From Diploptera punctata (Eukaryota > Arthropoda > Insecta > Blattodea > Blaberidae): DNA of 64,000 bases. Below, piece after piece: positions 41,341 through 51,821 of this stretch. Location of the stretch: contig JASPKZ010007546.1 in assembly GCA_030220185.1 (NCBI GenBank), positions 167,001-231,000 of the forward strand, written 5' to 3'. Numbering within the stretch: position 1 is the first letter of the stretch; every line of letters begins with the position of its first letter. The translations under genes and the position numbers were made by a program. Below the pieces are notes generated by a model. It made no database searches and was not told the origin of the DNA. It worked only from the letters and a program-made list of their open reading frames with translations.

Positions 41341-42310
41341 TTAGTAGTAGTAGGATTTTATTAGACTAAACGTAAGATATTTACAATATTATTTACAAAT
41401 GTGGGTCGCACGGGCAGTTGATAGTCCTACAATAAAGTAACAATTGGTTATAGTATAAACAATAATATTACAATTACCTAAAGAAAACACAATAATATTA
41501 CAACTACATAATAATACAATAACATTATACATTAATTAAGTTATGTATAATTATTAAGAATTAATGGTATTGCATTTTGATAACATGAATGAGTGTTGTT
41601 CTTATTTTCCGCGTTTTGTCCAGACATTTACCCAAGTTTATCCAATTTTCTGGATTTACCATTAACTCGTAGCATGCCAATATTTCAAGATTTGAATTTA
41701 GAAATCTTTCCGGTAATAACTGACGTCTCCAATATTCTAAGTCATTACATTTTCCTAATATATGTATCTCGTCTTGAAAGCACCCGCACATTGGACATAT
41801 TCGCATATCGTGATCGTCGCTAATTTTTAGAAATTTTCATGCCCCTAGCTTAAACCAAGCAAGCCCTGATCTCTCTTTAAATCCTAGGTTGAGTATATAA
41901 GATTCCTCTCCCCACACGTGTTTTAGGTCTCTTTGTAAATACAGTGAGCGTTTTCCCGCACATTCGGCGAAAATATCTTGTTGGTTTATATCTAAGTACC
42001 TCCTCCTTATTTTTCTCCACACATTATTGCGATTTTCAGTCCCTTTTTCCCATACCCAACCCATCCCAATCTTTTGGAGTTCTCTCCTAACCTCGTCTGC
42101 CCAAAATTTAACATCTATATTTATAATTTGGTGGTCGTATCAAATTGCTCTGAGTATTGTTTGTTCACCTTAGATTATCCGCAACCAGTATTTGAGTACA
42201 AGAATTTTGCTGTTTACATCGTCCTGGAATGACCCAAATTCATATAAAAGTCCACAGTTAGAAACTGCCATACTAAATCCTGTAATATATTTTAGAAAAT
42301 GATGAGTCAA
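41341..42310 (-). pseudogene. LINE ORF2 C-terminus with zinc-knuckle and (CTA)n tail
   Basis: Minus frames 42064-41837 and 41806-41561 form the end of a LINE protein: 'MGWVWEKGTENRNNVW', 'QRDLKHVWGEESYILNLGFK', then 'MRICPMCGCFQDEIHILGKC' (C-x2-C-x7-H-x4-C, the C-terminal knuckle seen in several LINE clades) and a stop at 41561. The 3' UTR 'CCCACATTTGTAAATAATAT' and a CCTACTACTACTA tail follow. The same 3' UTR lies at 45200 (minus) and 51670 (plus). Clade not assignable from this part. Confidence 0.7.
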
Positions 42311-42360
42311 TATCTGATTAATATTCTATACGTGATCGATTTATTGAATTACTTACGTGT

Positions 42361-42737
42361 AATTCTTCTTCTTGTAAGCCCTTGTTTCTCTCAACGAGAC
42401 TTAGGCACTCCCCCCCTACAGGGGAGAAATTCAACCATAATAATTTAGTTACACTTGTTTTTGGATAGATATCATTGAATGACCTGGGGTCAGCGTTTCG
42501 CCTCATAGTGGCATCTGGAAAACTAAGGTATTACTAGGATCGGAAAAATTCGGTAAATTATGTTCAAAACCCACTTCATTCAGGTGTAAGGATCTTTTAC
42601 GTGCATGAAAAATCTTCGGACTCGGGACCTACAGTTTAAAGTCCCTCCTGGTGGACTTGTTCCTTGGATTTTTCCATCAACCCGGCCGGATTTGAATCCG
42701 GAACCAGGGGCAACCCACTAGTCCACCGCAGCCGACA
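42361..42737 (-). mobile_element. tRNA-derived SINE V2, copy 3 (minus)
   Basis: The head, inverse of 'GTCGGCTGCGGTGGACTAGT', is at 42737; the tail is at 42361 ('CTTCTTGTAAGCCCTTGTTT' on the plus strand). Confidence 0.85.
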
Positions 42738-42807
42738 CGTATTACAGATTATATAATTGAGCTATAATCTGTGAAATTTGTTCAGTTATTAATTTTATGA
42801 TTGAAGA

Positions 42808-43186
42808 TTGATTTCATCATCATCATCCGATTTCATGGCAGCTGCCGCCGTCTTCCGGAAACCAAACGCCATTCCTCTCTGACCATCCATTGATCTTCCT
42901 CCAATCCTCTAATATTTATAGCCGCTTGTACCTCTTCTATCCAAGTTTTCTTCGGTCTAACTCTCTTCCTCCTTTCCATTGGGATTCATTCCATAACAAT
43001 TTTAGGCAATCTTTGCTCTTGCATTCTTTTGACATGGCCATACCACTGTAATATTTTATTTTCTATAATGTCTATGATGTCCGGCTCCTCTTTCACACAC
43101 ATAATTTCCCTTATTTCTTTATTTCGGAAGTTTGATTTATTAATTGAATTGTTATATGGTGAATATTTTGTGTGTTTCTGTGTCAA
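42808..43186 (-). pseudogene. LINE tail family G, copy 1
   Basis: The minus strand encodes 'EIMCVKEEPDIIDIIENKIL', 'QWYGHVKRMQEQRLPKIV' and, out of frame, a basic RKRV.PKKTW region, then 'GFRKTAAAAMKSDDDD' and a (GAT)n tail. Sister copy 50438-50725. Confidence 0.7.
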
Positions 43187-43281
43187 TTCAATGCATCATT
43201 GAATTATTGATTTCGTATTCTCTGATACTTCACTGTAACTTTTTAGTTCTGACTTAGATTTGTGGATTGAATTATTGATTG
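43187..43281. other. Short unassigned stretch
   Basis: Sequence between a LINE tail and MITE X. Confidence 0.4.
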
Positions 43282-43657
43282 GACGGCGTTATGCATCAAC
43301 CGGATATGCGCCATTATGTAAGTTTCGAGAAAAATGCGTTTTAAGTTTTTTTTTTTACATTTTGAACCCTAGCGCCGAACTAACAATACTCATTTATGAA
43401 TCAACAATCTAAGAGCGGGAACATTTGGCGCTTAGCTATATGATGCAATATTTAGATTAGCATTTATGAAGGTAGTTTCATAGCTGTTTGTTGTAAAACA
43501 CAGACTGATGGCGTTTACATTTCTTAAAATAATGATGTTATATTTAAATATTTTGCACTAAAACTGTGCTTACACTTACTTCATGAGTCAGTGCAACAAA
43601 TGACATTAAATATATATTTTTTAAATGGCTCTTAGCTGGTTGATGCATAACATCGTC
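43282..43657 (-). mobile_element. MITE X (empty-site copy)
   Basis: 376 bp with 20-bp inverted ends (GACGGCGTTATGCATCAACC; the other end differs at two sites). Apart from the CACTG-ended insertion it aligns end to end with element Y at 45358, in the opposite direction. At the position of that insertion X has a single TTATT. No ORF. Confidence 0.8.
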
Positions 43658-43744
43658 AAATTGTGGGATTGGTTGATATATTGAGAACATGAGTTCCAAC
43701 AACGAATTTCCGAAAACATTGTTTTTACAATGCTGTGTTACTAT

Positions 43745-43905
43745 TTATTTATTTTACCTGATGGAGTTAAGGCCGTAAGATCTTCTCTTCCACTTCACCA
43801 GGGTTAAATTATGTATACAATAAGAATTATGATAAATGATACATAATAGATAACTATAGACTACACAATATAAAGTTGACAAGAGAAAGAACGAAAAATT
43901 GAAAT
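43745..43905 (-). repeat. LINE 3' end, CR1/Jockey family copy
   Basis: Inverse of the block with GGTGAAGTGGAAGAGAAGAT and 'GGCCTTAACTCCATCAGG'; ends in AAATAAATAAATAG. Confidence 0.65.
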
Positions 43906-43907
43906 AA

Positions 43908-43921
43908 TAATAATAATAATA

Positions 43922-44008
<87 letters not shown>
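43908..44008. repeat. (AAT)n joined to (ATT)n, palindromic microsatellite
   Basis: About 65 bp of AAT followed directly by about 35 bp of ATT, so the tract can fold on itself. Confidence 0.9.
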
Positions 44009-44360
44009 CTTTCACGCTTCATAGTACGTAGTTATCATAACGTTTGGAATGAAATCCAATTTCATAGGACTGGAGTGGTTAGTTCCAGAATCGGTTCATC
44101 CGCCCTCTCTGCCGTTGGGAAAAAATCCTCTTCCGCCTTCGAAGCCGTTGAACTCCTCAGTTGATCCGCGGGTGCTTATTTGGCAAAGCCTTATTCGCAC
44201 TTGTCCTGTATATCTACAGGAACTTCCCCTATCAGCCATTGGGACGCGCCCGTGTCGGGGTTGAGGACCCCCATCCTAGTGTCTTACATGAGGTTAAGTC
44301 TAGCCCTTACTTAATTCAGAACCAAACCCCCATGTAAGCTAACGAATGAACTCAAATAGG
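44009..44360. other. Unassigned repeat-like sequence
   Basis: A moderately GC-rich block with 'GGGTTGAGGACCCCCATCC'. The 71-codon frame 44049-44264 has no family motif. Confidence 0.35.
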
Positions 44361-44364
44361 CTTA

Positions 44365-44680
44365 CAAAACAGATAATGGAACTCTTCGAAAACGAAGTAA
44401 AGCTCCAGTGGATACTATGAAGTGGATTGATGGAGTCAAAAAGGACCTAAAATTGGCAGGAATTACTAAAGAAGATATCCCAAACAGAGATATATTTAGA
44501 ATTAAGGTGAATAAATGGCAAGTTGACCAAGAGGACAAACCGAAGAAAAAAACTGGAACAACTTGGACAGGTGATAGAAAACAAGTTCATAGCAAAAGAA
44601 TGAAAGAAATTTGGGCTCAAAGGAAACGCCTCTAAGTACTTTGCGTAGTCCTACATGGGCTCATCCGCAATCAAAAAAAA

Positions 44681-44690
<10 letters not shown>
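44365..44690 (+). pseudogene. LINE family E 3' fragment, copy 2
   Basis: 'MKWIDGVKKDLKLAGITKED' continues in one frame to 'AQRKRL' and stop (44635), better preserved than the copy at 25290. Same 3' UTR and ATT tail. Its 5' end (ACAGATAATGGAA) is at the same position as in copy 1. Confidence 0.7.
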
Positions 44691-44719
<29 letters not shown>

Positions 44720-44724
<5 letters not shown>

Positions 44725-45195
44725 AATAACAAAAATAATAACCTATAGTTAGATTAAGTAAATGGCTTAATATCAGTTAAAGAGACCCAACATTTCAAAG
44801 GTATGAATAATATTGTTAAGAGATGTATACATATTATTACATTACAATTTCTGGTGTATAACAACGCCGACATTAAAGTTATCAGTGTGAATATAACTAA
44901 AGAGCATTTGAAATTAATAAGCAGAATAGAGGTGTATTATGTTTGAAAGACGTGTATTATGTAGTTCCAAATAACAACTGTTGTTTGTGGTTAAATATAA
45001 ACCCCTTTGTAATTTTAACTAATATAATTTATTAATGCAATCATTTATGCATTTGAAAATCAGAATTAAATCTACACGCATGAAAACTCTGTCAATATTA
45101 CATTTAATGACATTAATATTACAATATATCATTTTAAATTAATTATATTAATAAAATGCTAATACGGTAACAATTATTATGCTTGAGATAAGGTT
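44720..45195. other. Non-coding, no assigned element
   Basis: AT-rich, nothing recognised. Confidence 0.45.
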
Positions 45196-45199
45196 ATTT

Positions 45200-45310
45200 A
45201 AATAAGTAATAGTAGTAGTATTAGTAGGACTTTATTAGACTAAACAATGTTATTTACAAATAACAAACCGTACGTGCTGTTAGCAGTCCCTATAAAACAA
45301 AAACAAAATG
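45200..45310 (-). repeat. LINE 3' tail, (CTA)n family
   Basis: 'AGTAGGACTTTATTAGACTA' and 'GTACGTGCTGTTAGCAGTCC' match 41350-41440 and, inverted, 51675-51760. Confidence 0.65.
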
Positions 45311-45357
45311 GATAATAATGCAAATATATTATGAATTAATTAAACTAGGTATAGTTG

Positions 45358-46296
45358 AACGATGTTATGCATCAAGCGGCTAAGCACCACTAAAAATTGA
45401 TATTTTTATGTAATTTGTTGCACTGGCTCATGAAGTAAGTGTACGCACACCTTTAACACCAAATCTTAAATATAGGCTTATTATCACTGAGCAAAAAAAA
45501 AACTTTTTTTTGTCTCAGAGAGAAAAATGTGATTCTGATGTATTTTTTCTCCTTAATTCAAATATGATATCGGGTTTTCTCCATCACGCAAGGTTTCCGT
45601 ATTTATAATTTCAAACACTTTAATATTTTCTACATTCGTAACTACACAATATTCGAACATTCGGACTCGCCTAGAAAGTAAGAAATGACGATTTTCTGCT
45701 ATATTTCGCCTGTGTAGCATGCCACTTGATGGTCCAACAATAATCGGCTAGGATATTAGGATTCAATTTGCCTTGATATCTCTTTTCCATAGCTGAAATC
45801 TCCTGAGTTAGCTTATTTGGGTTTATTTTACAAAGGACAAATGGACGAAAAAACGTTTATTAAAAAATAAGTATTTAAATCCATTAATTGAAATTGAAAT
45901 AGAACGAACTGTGGATGATTAAGAAATTCCGAATACATATTTGAAAACACGATAAAAAAAACTGCAATAAATACAACTATTAGTACTCAGGAGACAAAAA
46001 TCATGTTGACCAGTGTTATTGAAGAAACATGTAAACGCCATCTGTCCTATCAGATATTCAGTTTTCCAACAAATGGTTATTAAACCAGATCTTATAAATG
46101 CTAATATAATTTTTGAACATAATGTTCCCGCTCTTGGATTGTTAATGTATAATTGTCAAACAAGGAAAATAACTTGCAATATCGTGTATTGTTAGTTCGG
46201 CGATATAATAAATAGTGAAGATTGAATTAAACTTTAAGCGCATTCTTCTTGAAACTTACACAATGGCGCATAGCCGGTTGATGCATAATGTTACGG
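45358..46296 (+). mobile_element. MITE Y (occupied copy)
   Basis: Inverted ends built on TTATGCATCAAGCGGCTA (left) and TTATGCATCAACCGGCTA (inverted, right). The outer parts match MITE X; the middle is replaced by the CACTG-ended element at 45487-46016. About 410 bp without it. Confidence 0.8.
45487..46016 (-). mobile_element. CACTG-ended short element (YQG), copy 2
   Basis: Left end CACTGAGCAA, right end the inverse of CACTGGTCAAC, flanked by TTAT on both sides. The minus strand encodes 'MEKRYQGKLNPNILADYCWT', then 'AKYSRKSSFLTF' and a stop, so here the Lys codon that is a stop in copy 1 is intact. The rest of the protein is missing. CACTG ends with a 4-bp duplication resemble the CMC (CACTA/Chapaev) transposons; this is inference. 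Confidence 0.75.
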
Positions 46297-46492
46297 TGTA
46301 TTCGACTGTGTTTTAAATTTAGATTTTGACTGATCCATCAATATGCTTCCATTTACTATCAGAGGTTCGTTCCTCTCATAGGGTTTGGTTTTTAAGTCCC
46401 ATGAGATAAGTAGTACAAAAAGGAAAGAGGAAAAATGTGAAGAAGAAAGGTGAAAGAATCAATACTAGTAGAATTCATATCAAATTCTGTTG

Positions 46493-47240
46493 AGGTGAAG
46501 TCATATGATGAAAGTTAAAAATTAAATTTTACCTGTTGGTAGGTGCCGTCGTCCTCAACTTTGTTAAAATCTTAATATATAAAAAATTCGTGTCACATTA
46601 TTTGTCCGCGATGGAATCCTAAACTACTGAACCAATTTTAATAAAATTTTGCACACGTGTGCAGTTTGATCCAACTTGAGACTTAGGGTAGTGTATAACT
46701 AAATTTATAGTCGCATTATTTTTTATTGCAAATTATTTGTTTATTATTTAACAAAGAGTTATATTTATCTGTGAGTTCCATACGATTCTAACAGATGGCG
46801 GTGTAATTATCTGTGAGTTCCATACGATGCTAACAGATGGCGGTGTAAGGTAATTTGGCAAGGTATTTGGTTTATTATTTAACAAAGAGAGATCCAGATG
46901 GCTGTGCTTTTTGTTGCAACCGCGAATTTCAGTTGAATTACAAATATTGATTATTTCATAATTTAAGTGTGTTCAGTGTTTATTTTATTTTCAATATTAA
47001 TTTCGTGTGTAAGTATTAGTTTTAAGTAATCTGGCTGAAAGACAGCAACTTAATTTATATTTTTAACTTATACCTTAGCCAGAGCAACGCGTGGCCGGGA
47101 CTTCTAGCATTGTATATAAAATTAACTTCCGAAAGCGCTGCAGTTAATTTTATATACAATACTTTAACGAAGTTGCGGATGACGGCACCTACCAACAGGT
47201 AAAATTTAATTTTTAACTTTCATCAAGGTGAAAGAAGACT
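46493..47240. mobile_element. Foldback element with 70-bp inverted ends
   Basis: 'GATGAAAGTTAAAAATTAAA' and the next about 50 bp, including 'CTGTTGGTAGGTGCCGTCGT', occur at 46503-46575 and inverted at 47155-47225. A second, inner hairpin (ATTGTATATAAAATTAACT and its inverse) is at about 47111-47160. AGGTGAA lies outside both ends as a possible target duplication. The inner part contains 'GCAACGCGTGGCCGGGACTT', a phrase found in degenerate insect repeats. Confidence 0.65.
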
Positions 47241-47409
47241 GAATGTTTTTTAAGTTTATTTATAAAAATACGCCCCAATCTCAGAAGTGGGCTACAGTTC
47301 CGCAAATGTCAGGAGAGTATCCCAGAAATTTCGTAAGTAAATCTGGTGGCACTGAACAAAAAGTGTTAATTTTTATCTTGTTTTGTGGAGTCAATATTTG
47401 TTTTGTCCA

Positions 47410-47560
47410 CTGCCATCAGGTTGTCTTTTATGACATTTATGGCCTTATCCCGTGGCATTGTAATCTTTTTCTTATGCTGCGGCACCTGGAAGGCGGAGTT
47501 ACGTTACCCCCATGCCATGATGAGTGATAAATGATAATGAAGCGCCAGGAGAGTCTTTAA
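47410..47560 (+). repeat. Diverged SINE-like repeat (relative of 50175)
   Basis: 'CGGAGTTACGTTACCCCCAT', 'GATGAGTGATAAATGATAAT' and 'CGCCAGGAGAG' have counterparts in the same order at 50230-50315. Confidence 0.45.
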
Positions 47561-47740
47561 ACTAAACTGAAACTAAATTCCAGTCCATGGGCAACCGTAG
47601 GAGTAATTCTGTGTGGTATCAATATAAATGATTAAATAAAAACTTTGAATTATTTAAAAATTTATGTGGAGTCAATATACATTTTATATTTAAAGTGTTT
47701 TCATATTTCTTATTTTTCTCAAGCCTATTTTTCAATACAA

Positions 47741-47744
<4 letters not shown>

Positions 47745-47805
<61 letters not shown>
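47745..47805. repeat. (ATT)n microsatellite
   Basis: Uninterrupted ATT run. Confidence 0.95.
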
Positions 47806-47824
47806 GTAGCCTACGTTAATAAAT

Positions 47825-47972
47825 ATTATCATAATGATCAAATCTTCATTTAGTATTTAATAGTAGAGTTAATTATGATTGTTATATTCTGATGTAATAT
47901 ATGTTTGTCCTGGTGAGTGTAAGAGAAGGCCACATGGCCTTAACTCCACCAGGCTAAATAAATAAATAAATA
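47825..47972 (+). repeat. LINE 3' end, CR1/Jockey family copy
   Basis: 'GTCCTGGTGAGTGTAAGAGA' then AGGCCACATGGCCTTAACTC (stem-loop AAGGCC/GGCCTT) and (AAAT)n. Over 90 percent like 62580-62735. Confidence 0.75.
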
Positions 47973-47974
47973 AA

Positions 47975-48637
47975 AAATAATTTTTAATATCTTAATAATA
48001 TAAGGATTTTAATATCTTATTTTAATGCATATATATCTTAATTACCTTGCATTTTTTCAATGCTGGTTGTAACACAGGGATATTTACCACAATATCTCTG
48101 ATTTATATTGTTGGTATTTAGAGAATCTAGAGGAAGTGCCAACTTAAGATTCTTAAATGAAATTACACTGGGTTTAAATTAATTAATGTTACGTTAGATA
48201 TGAGAGGAGGAGATTGTTTCTATAGAGAAGCAAGAGATGGAGTCTGCAAAGCACAACATTTATTCAAGATATTATAACTGGAGACATTTCTAAGATTGAT
48301 GAGCATATTGCGCAGCTGAATAAATATCAAACTTAATTTGCTCGTATTAATCAACATTAACATTCAATCTCTGTTTGTCTTGTCCACCAGTGAGCTACGT
48401 GTTCCTCTTTATAAGAGACTTTTATAACACGTTGCCCCTTTGCGTTCGTTAGTATTTTGTATATCCGAAATGACATTAATGCATCTAGTTGGTGATTATG
48501 CTTTTTCTTGCATGTATTCTAATTTGGATTGATTATACATAATTTTATCGCCAATCACACCATATAAGTATAAAAATAGAAGAATATATTAATGAAACAG
48601 TTGATCCGCTATTCACAAAAATGGCATGGCATTAAAA
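47975..48637. other. Non-coding, no assigned element
   Basis: Nothing recognised. Confidence 0.45.
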
Positions 48638-49262
48638 GGACTATTTAACTCATGACCTAAATGGCAGTCAATGACCCATCACATTTCAATGAATTTTAAT
48701 TTACAACCAATCACAGTTGTTCTTCGCTCTATTTTATCACTTTCATTTTATCAAGTGGCTCCCAGATTGTATATATAGTGCACGAATGTAACTAGATTCT
48801 GCTTACGAGATATAATAGAAAAACGTTCGTAGCAATTGATTATACCATTAAAAAAGAAACCACTGTTTGCACTTTCTTAAACGTATTATTTCCCAGGATT
48901 TAACGTTGTAGAAAATATAAATGACATATTTACATCATAGGACATCAGAAATTAATTAATAACGTGTAATGATGGGTTTCATTTTTTTCTTCACTAGGGT
49001 GCATTCTTACAATATTGCGATTATATTTGGCAATAAATAAGATCTGGTTGCAGTGATGAACAAATGAAACAACGTTTCTCATTTGTTTTCAAACATAGCC
49101 GTTTACATTAAATATATAAACATTTAAAAAAATATATATTTCCATACTGATTTGTGAGTAAACGGCTTAATTTTATTCGTTAAATAGTCCTAACAAATGC
49201 CATTCATCATTTCCAAATTCTCTAGATAAATTGGAAATCACTCGTGGCATTACGTTTGATAA
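48638..49262 (+). repeat. Dispersed repeat R700, copy 2
   Basis: Uninterrupted copy. AGGACTATTTAAC near the start recurs inverted at 49179-49191. The last 60 bp fold as AATGCCA..ATTTCCAA ... TTGGAAAT..TGGCATT (49197-49252). Confidence 0.7.
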
Positions 49263-49344
49263 TTAATACAGCAAACAAAACTTACTTCTCTCTACTACCT
49301 GCTTTTAAATCAAAAGATGTACATCGAATAACCTAACTAAAGTT

Positions 49345-49394
<50 letters not shown>
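49345..49394. repeat. (TA)n microsatellite
   Basis: TA run with one break, just before a LINE fragment. Confidence 0.9.
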
Positions 49395-49398
<4 letters not shown>

Positions 49399-50030
49399 AT
49401 AGAATACCAGAAGAAAGGTTTCCAAAATCATTGCTGGATATCACACGGAAGGAGGAATGTTGGATGCTCACAGAAGATGGTTTGAACAATTCTAGCTTTC
49501 ATGAAACCGGAACAAACCAACAGGCTTAATCCTTGGATGATGAAGAAGAGAATAAGTTATATAAAACTGTTATTAGCCCAGTATTGTATTATGGTTGTGA
49601 GAGCTGGACTTTTTAATACATCAGCAGAAAATATAATAAACTCCTTCGAAAGAGAAAATTTAAGGTGGATTTATGGACCGATGGGAAGGTGGTGCATGGG
49701 GAAGTAATATAATAGTGAGCTATATGATCTGTATAAGGAACCATGTATTTCCATGATGGTTAAACTCAAAAGACTTGATTGGGCAGGATATATTCGTCGC
49801 ATGGAGAATAGAAAATTCTGTAGGCCTATACAACTATAGGGGGCAAGAGAAGAGTGGGAAGACCGAAGAACAAATGGATTGATGCTGTGGACGAGGATGC
49901 AAAAACGATTCTAGGCGTGAAGAACTGGAAAAGGAAGACACTGGATAGGCAGATTTGGAGGGGCTTAATACAGGAGGCCAAGGTCCGATTTTTTTGACTT
50001 TAGCGCCATATAAGAAGAAGAAGATATATA
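49395..50030 (+). pseudogene. LINE RT C-terminal fragment with (AAG)n tail
   Basis: Reads 'TVISPVLYYGCESWTF'-like sequence (frame 49501-49707 in part), 'ENIINSFERENLRWIYGPMG', 'VKLKRLDWAGYIRRMENRKF', 'GKRRVGRPKNKWIDAVDEDA' and 'WKRKTLDRQIWRGLIQEAK'. Several stops and shifts. It ends in ATAAGAAGAAGAAG, a different simple tail from the other LINE families. Confidence 0.75.
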
Positions 50031-50170
50031 ATTTTAAGTTGTAACACTTTCGAAATTCTTTAGAAATATTTAATAGATTTTGAGTCATAGTATTTTTCCC
50101 CACAACTTGCTATAATTTATAAACATAATACTTTTATATATTTTTAGATCAATATATTTTCTTTAGATCA
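50031..50170. other. Short unassigned stretch
   Basis: AT-rich, nothing recognised. Confidence 0.4.
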
Positions 50171-50174
50171 ATGC

Positions 50175-50400
50175 AACCAGGTTGTAATTACGACATTTCT
50201 GGTATTCTCTCCTGGCATGGCGTATTTGTAACCACTTCCGAGGATGGAAAGCAGGGTTACAACTGCCCCAATGATATGAAAGTTGATGATGGTAATGATT
50301 CGCCAGGAGAGGCCGTAATCTAAAATTAATCTAATGATGCAAATATGATGATAATGATGACAATGATGGCCAGATTATGTTCGGGGACCGTTTGTTAATT
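50175..50400 (-). repeat. Diverged SINE-like repeat with V3 body
   Basis: 50330-50395 has the V3 body in inverse ('GATGATGACAATGATGGCCA', 'TTCGGGGACCGTTTG'). 50175-50325 is shared with 47410. Confidence 0.45.
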
Positions 50401-50437
50401 TAATGTAAGTTTTTACAAAATACCACTGACTTAAAGT

Positions 50438-50725
50438 CATCATCATCATCCGGTATCATGGCAGCTGCCGCCGTCTTCCGGAAACCTAACGCCATTCCTC
50501 TTTGTCCATCCATTGATCTTCCTCCAATCCTCTGATATTCATAGCTGCTTGTACTCCTTCTATCCAAGTTTTCTTCGGTCTTCCTCTCTTCCTTCTTTCC
50601 ATTGGGATCCATTCCATAACAATTTTAGGCAATCTTTGCTCTTGCATTCTTTTGACATGGCCATACCACTGTAATCTTTTCTTTTCTTTTCTATAATGTC
50701 TATGATGTCCGGCTCTCCTCTTGAC
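50438..50725 (-). pseudogene. LINE tail family G, copy 2
   Basis: Near-identical to 42808-43110: 'GEPDIIDIIEKKR', the RLP/DCLK region, 'GKKEERKTEENLDR'-like basic segment, 'GFRKTAAAAMIPDDDD' and (GAT)n. Confidence 0.7.
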
Positions 50726-50739
50726 TTAAAGTAACTATG

Positions 50740-51665
50740 CATATTAAATTACATGCCAGTTTATTTTTTCTCCGCATAGTGTATTTTACTAGAACAAGGG
50801 CAATATGTTTGCCTTAATTAAGCAGAAGAGAAGGACACATTCCGTTAACCCTATCGTTCTAAAACATACTATTATTATACTGTACCTTGATAATGTTATT
50901 CCTATTCAACTCTTTTTGATATCGTATGTCATTTGCTTATAAAAATAATTTCTGCGGAATAGAAACAACATAATTATAAATTCGTCTATTTCCTTGGCGG
51001 TTTGATACTCCTTCATATAGAATTATATTTACTGTTGATTTGATATAAAGCATTTGTATAGGAATAAAGTAAATACGAATGCATGTCTAACGAGAGGTTT
51101 TGATAGAAAATGAAGTTAATGTAAAGCTTTAGGAAGGTGTGTTTGTGCTTTTCAACATTATAAAAGAGGAAGTTACAAAGTTTTAGAAATGAAAGGAGCA
51201 CGAAGAAGGCCACTTAACGTGGATGTGGGATTATATTTTGCTCTGCTTCATTACTCTGGGGTTTTTCATGATACACTCTGTCGACGATGAATGGCAATTT
51301 AAACTTATTCTTGGTTTTACAACATTTTCAAAGAGTTATATGTTTTATCTATAACAAACATTGTACATGTATCATGTTTATAATAGTTTATTTTCTTTAT
51401 TTCATTCAGTAGATTCAGTAGATAATATCCTTAATTTGAAGTGAGTAACATACGCCTCATTTAACATATAAAATTGTAAAATTGCAATATAACACTAGTG
51501 AACAAAATTTTACTTTTTTTCTGTAACTGACATGGAGACAGCATATCTTTATGTTTTCGGATGTGCTGATAACGAAAATGTTAATGGAAATGCAAGATTA
51601 GTTCTCGTTTTTAAGTTATGCTAACTTTACTTTATTGCATATATAAGCTTATGCATGTATTAACT
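50740..51665. other. Non-coding, no assigned element
   Basis: AT-rich; nothing recognised in either direction. Confidence 0.45.
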
Positions 51666-51669
51666 TTGT

Positions 51670-51753
51670 TTTTGATAACGGACTGTCAACAGCACGTGCG
51701 ACCCATATTTGTAAATAATATTGTAAATACCTTACTTTTTGTCTAATAAAGTC

Positions 51754-51792
<39 letters not shown>

Positions 51793-51795
51793 TTA
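51670..51795 (+). repeat. LINE 3' tail, (CTA)n family
   Basis: 'GTGCGACCCATATTTGTAAA', 'TAATAAAGTCCTACTACTAC' and a 35-bp (CTA)n run. Confidence 0.8.
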
Positions 51796-51821
51796 CTTTG
51801 TTTTTATCCCTTGGAGGAAGG

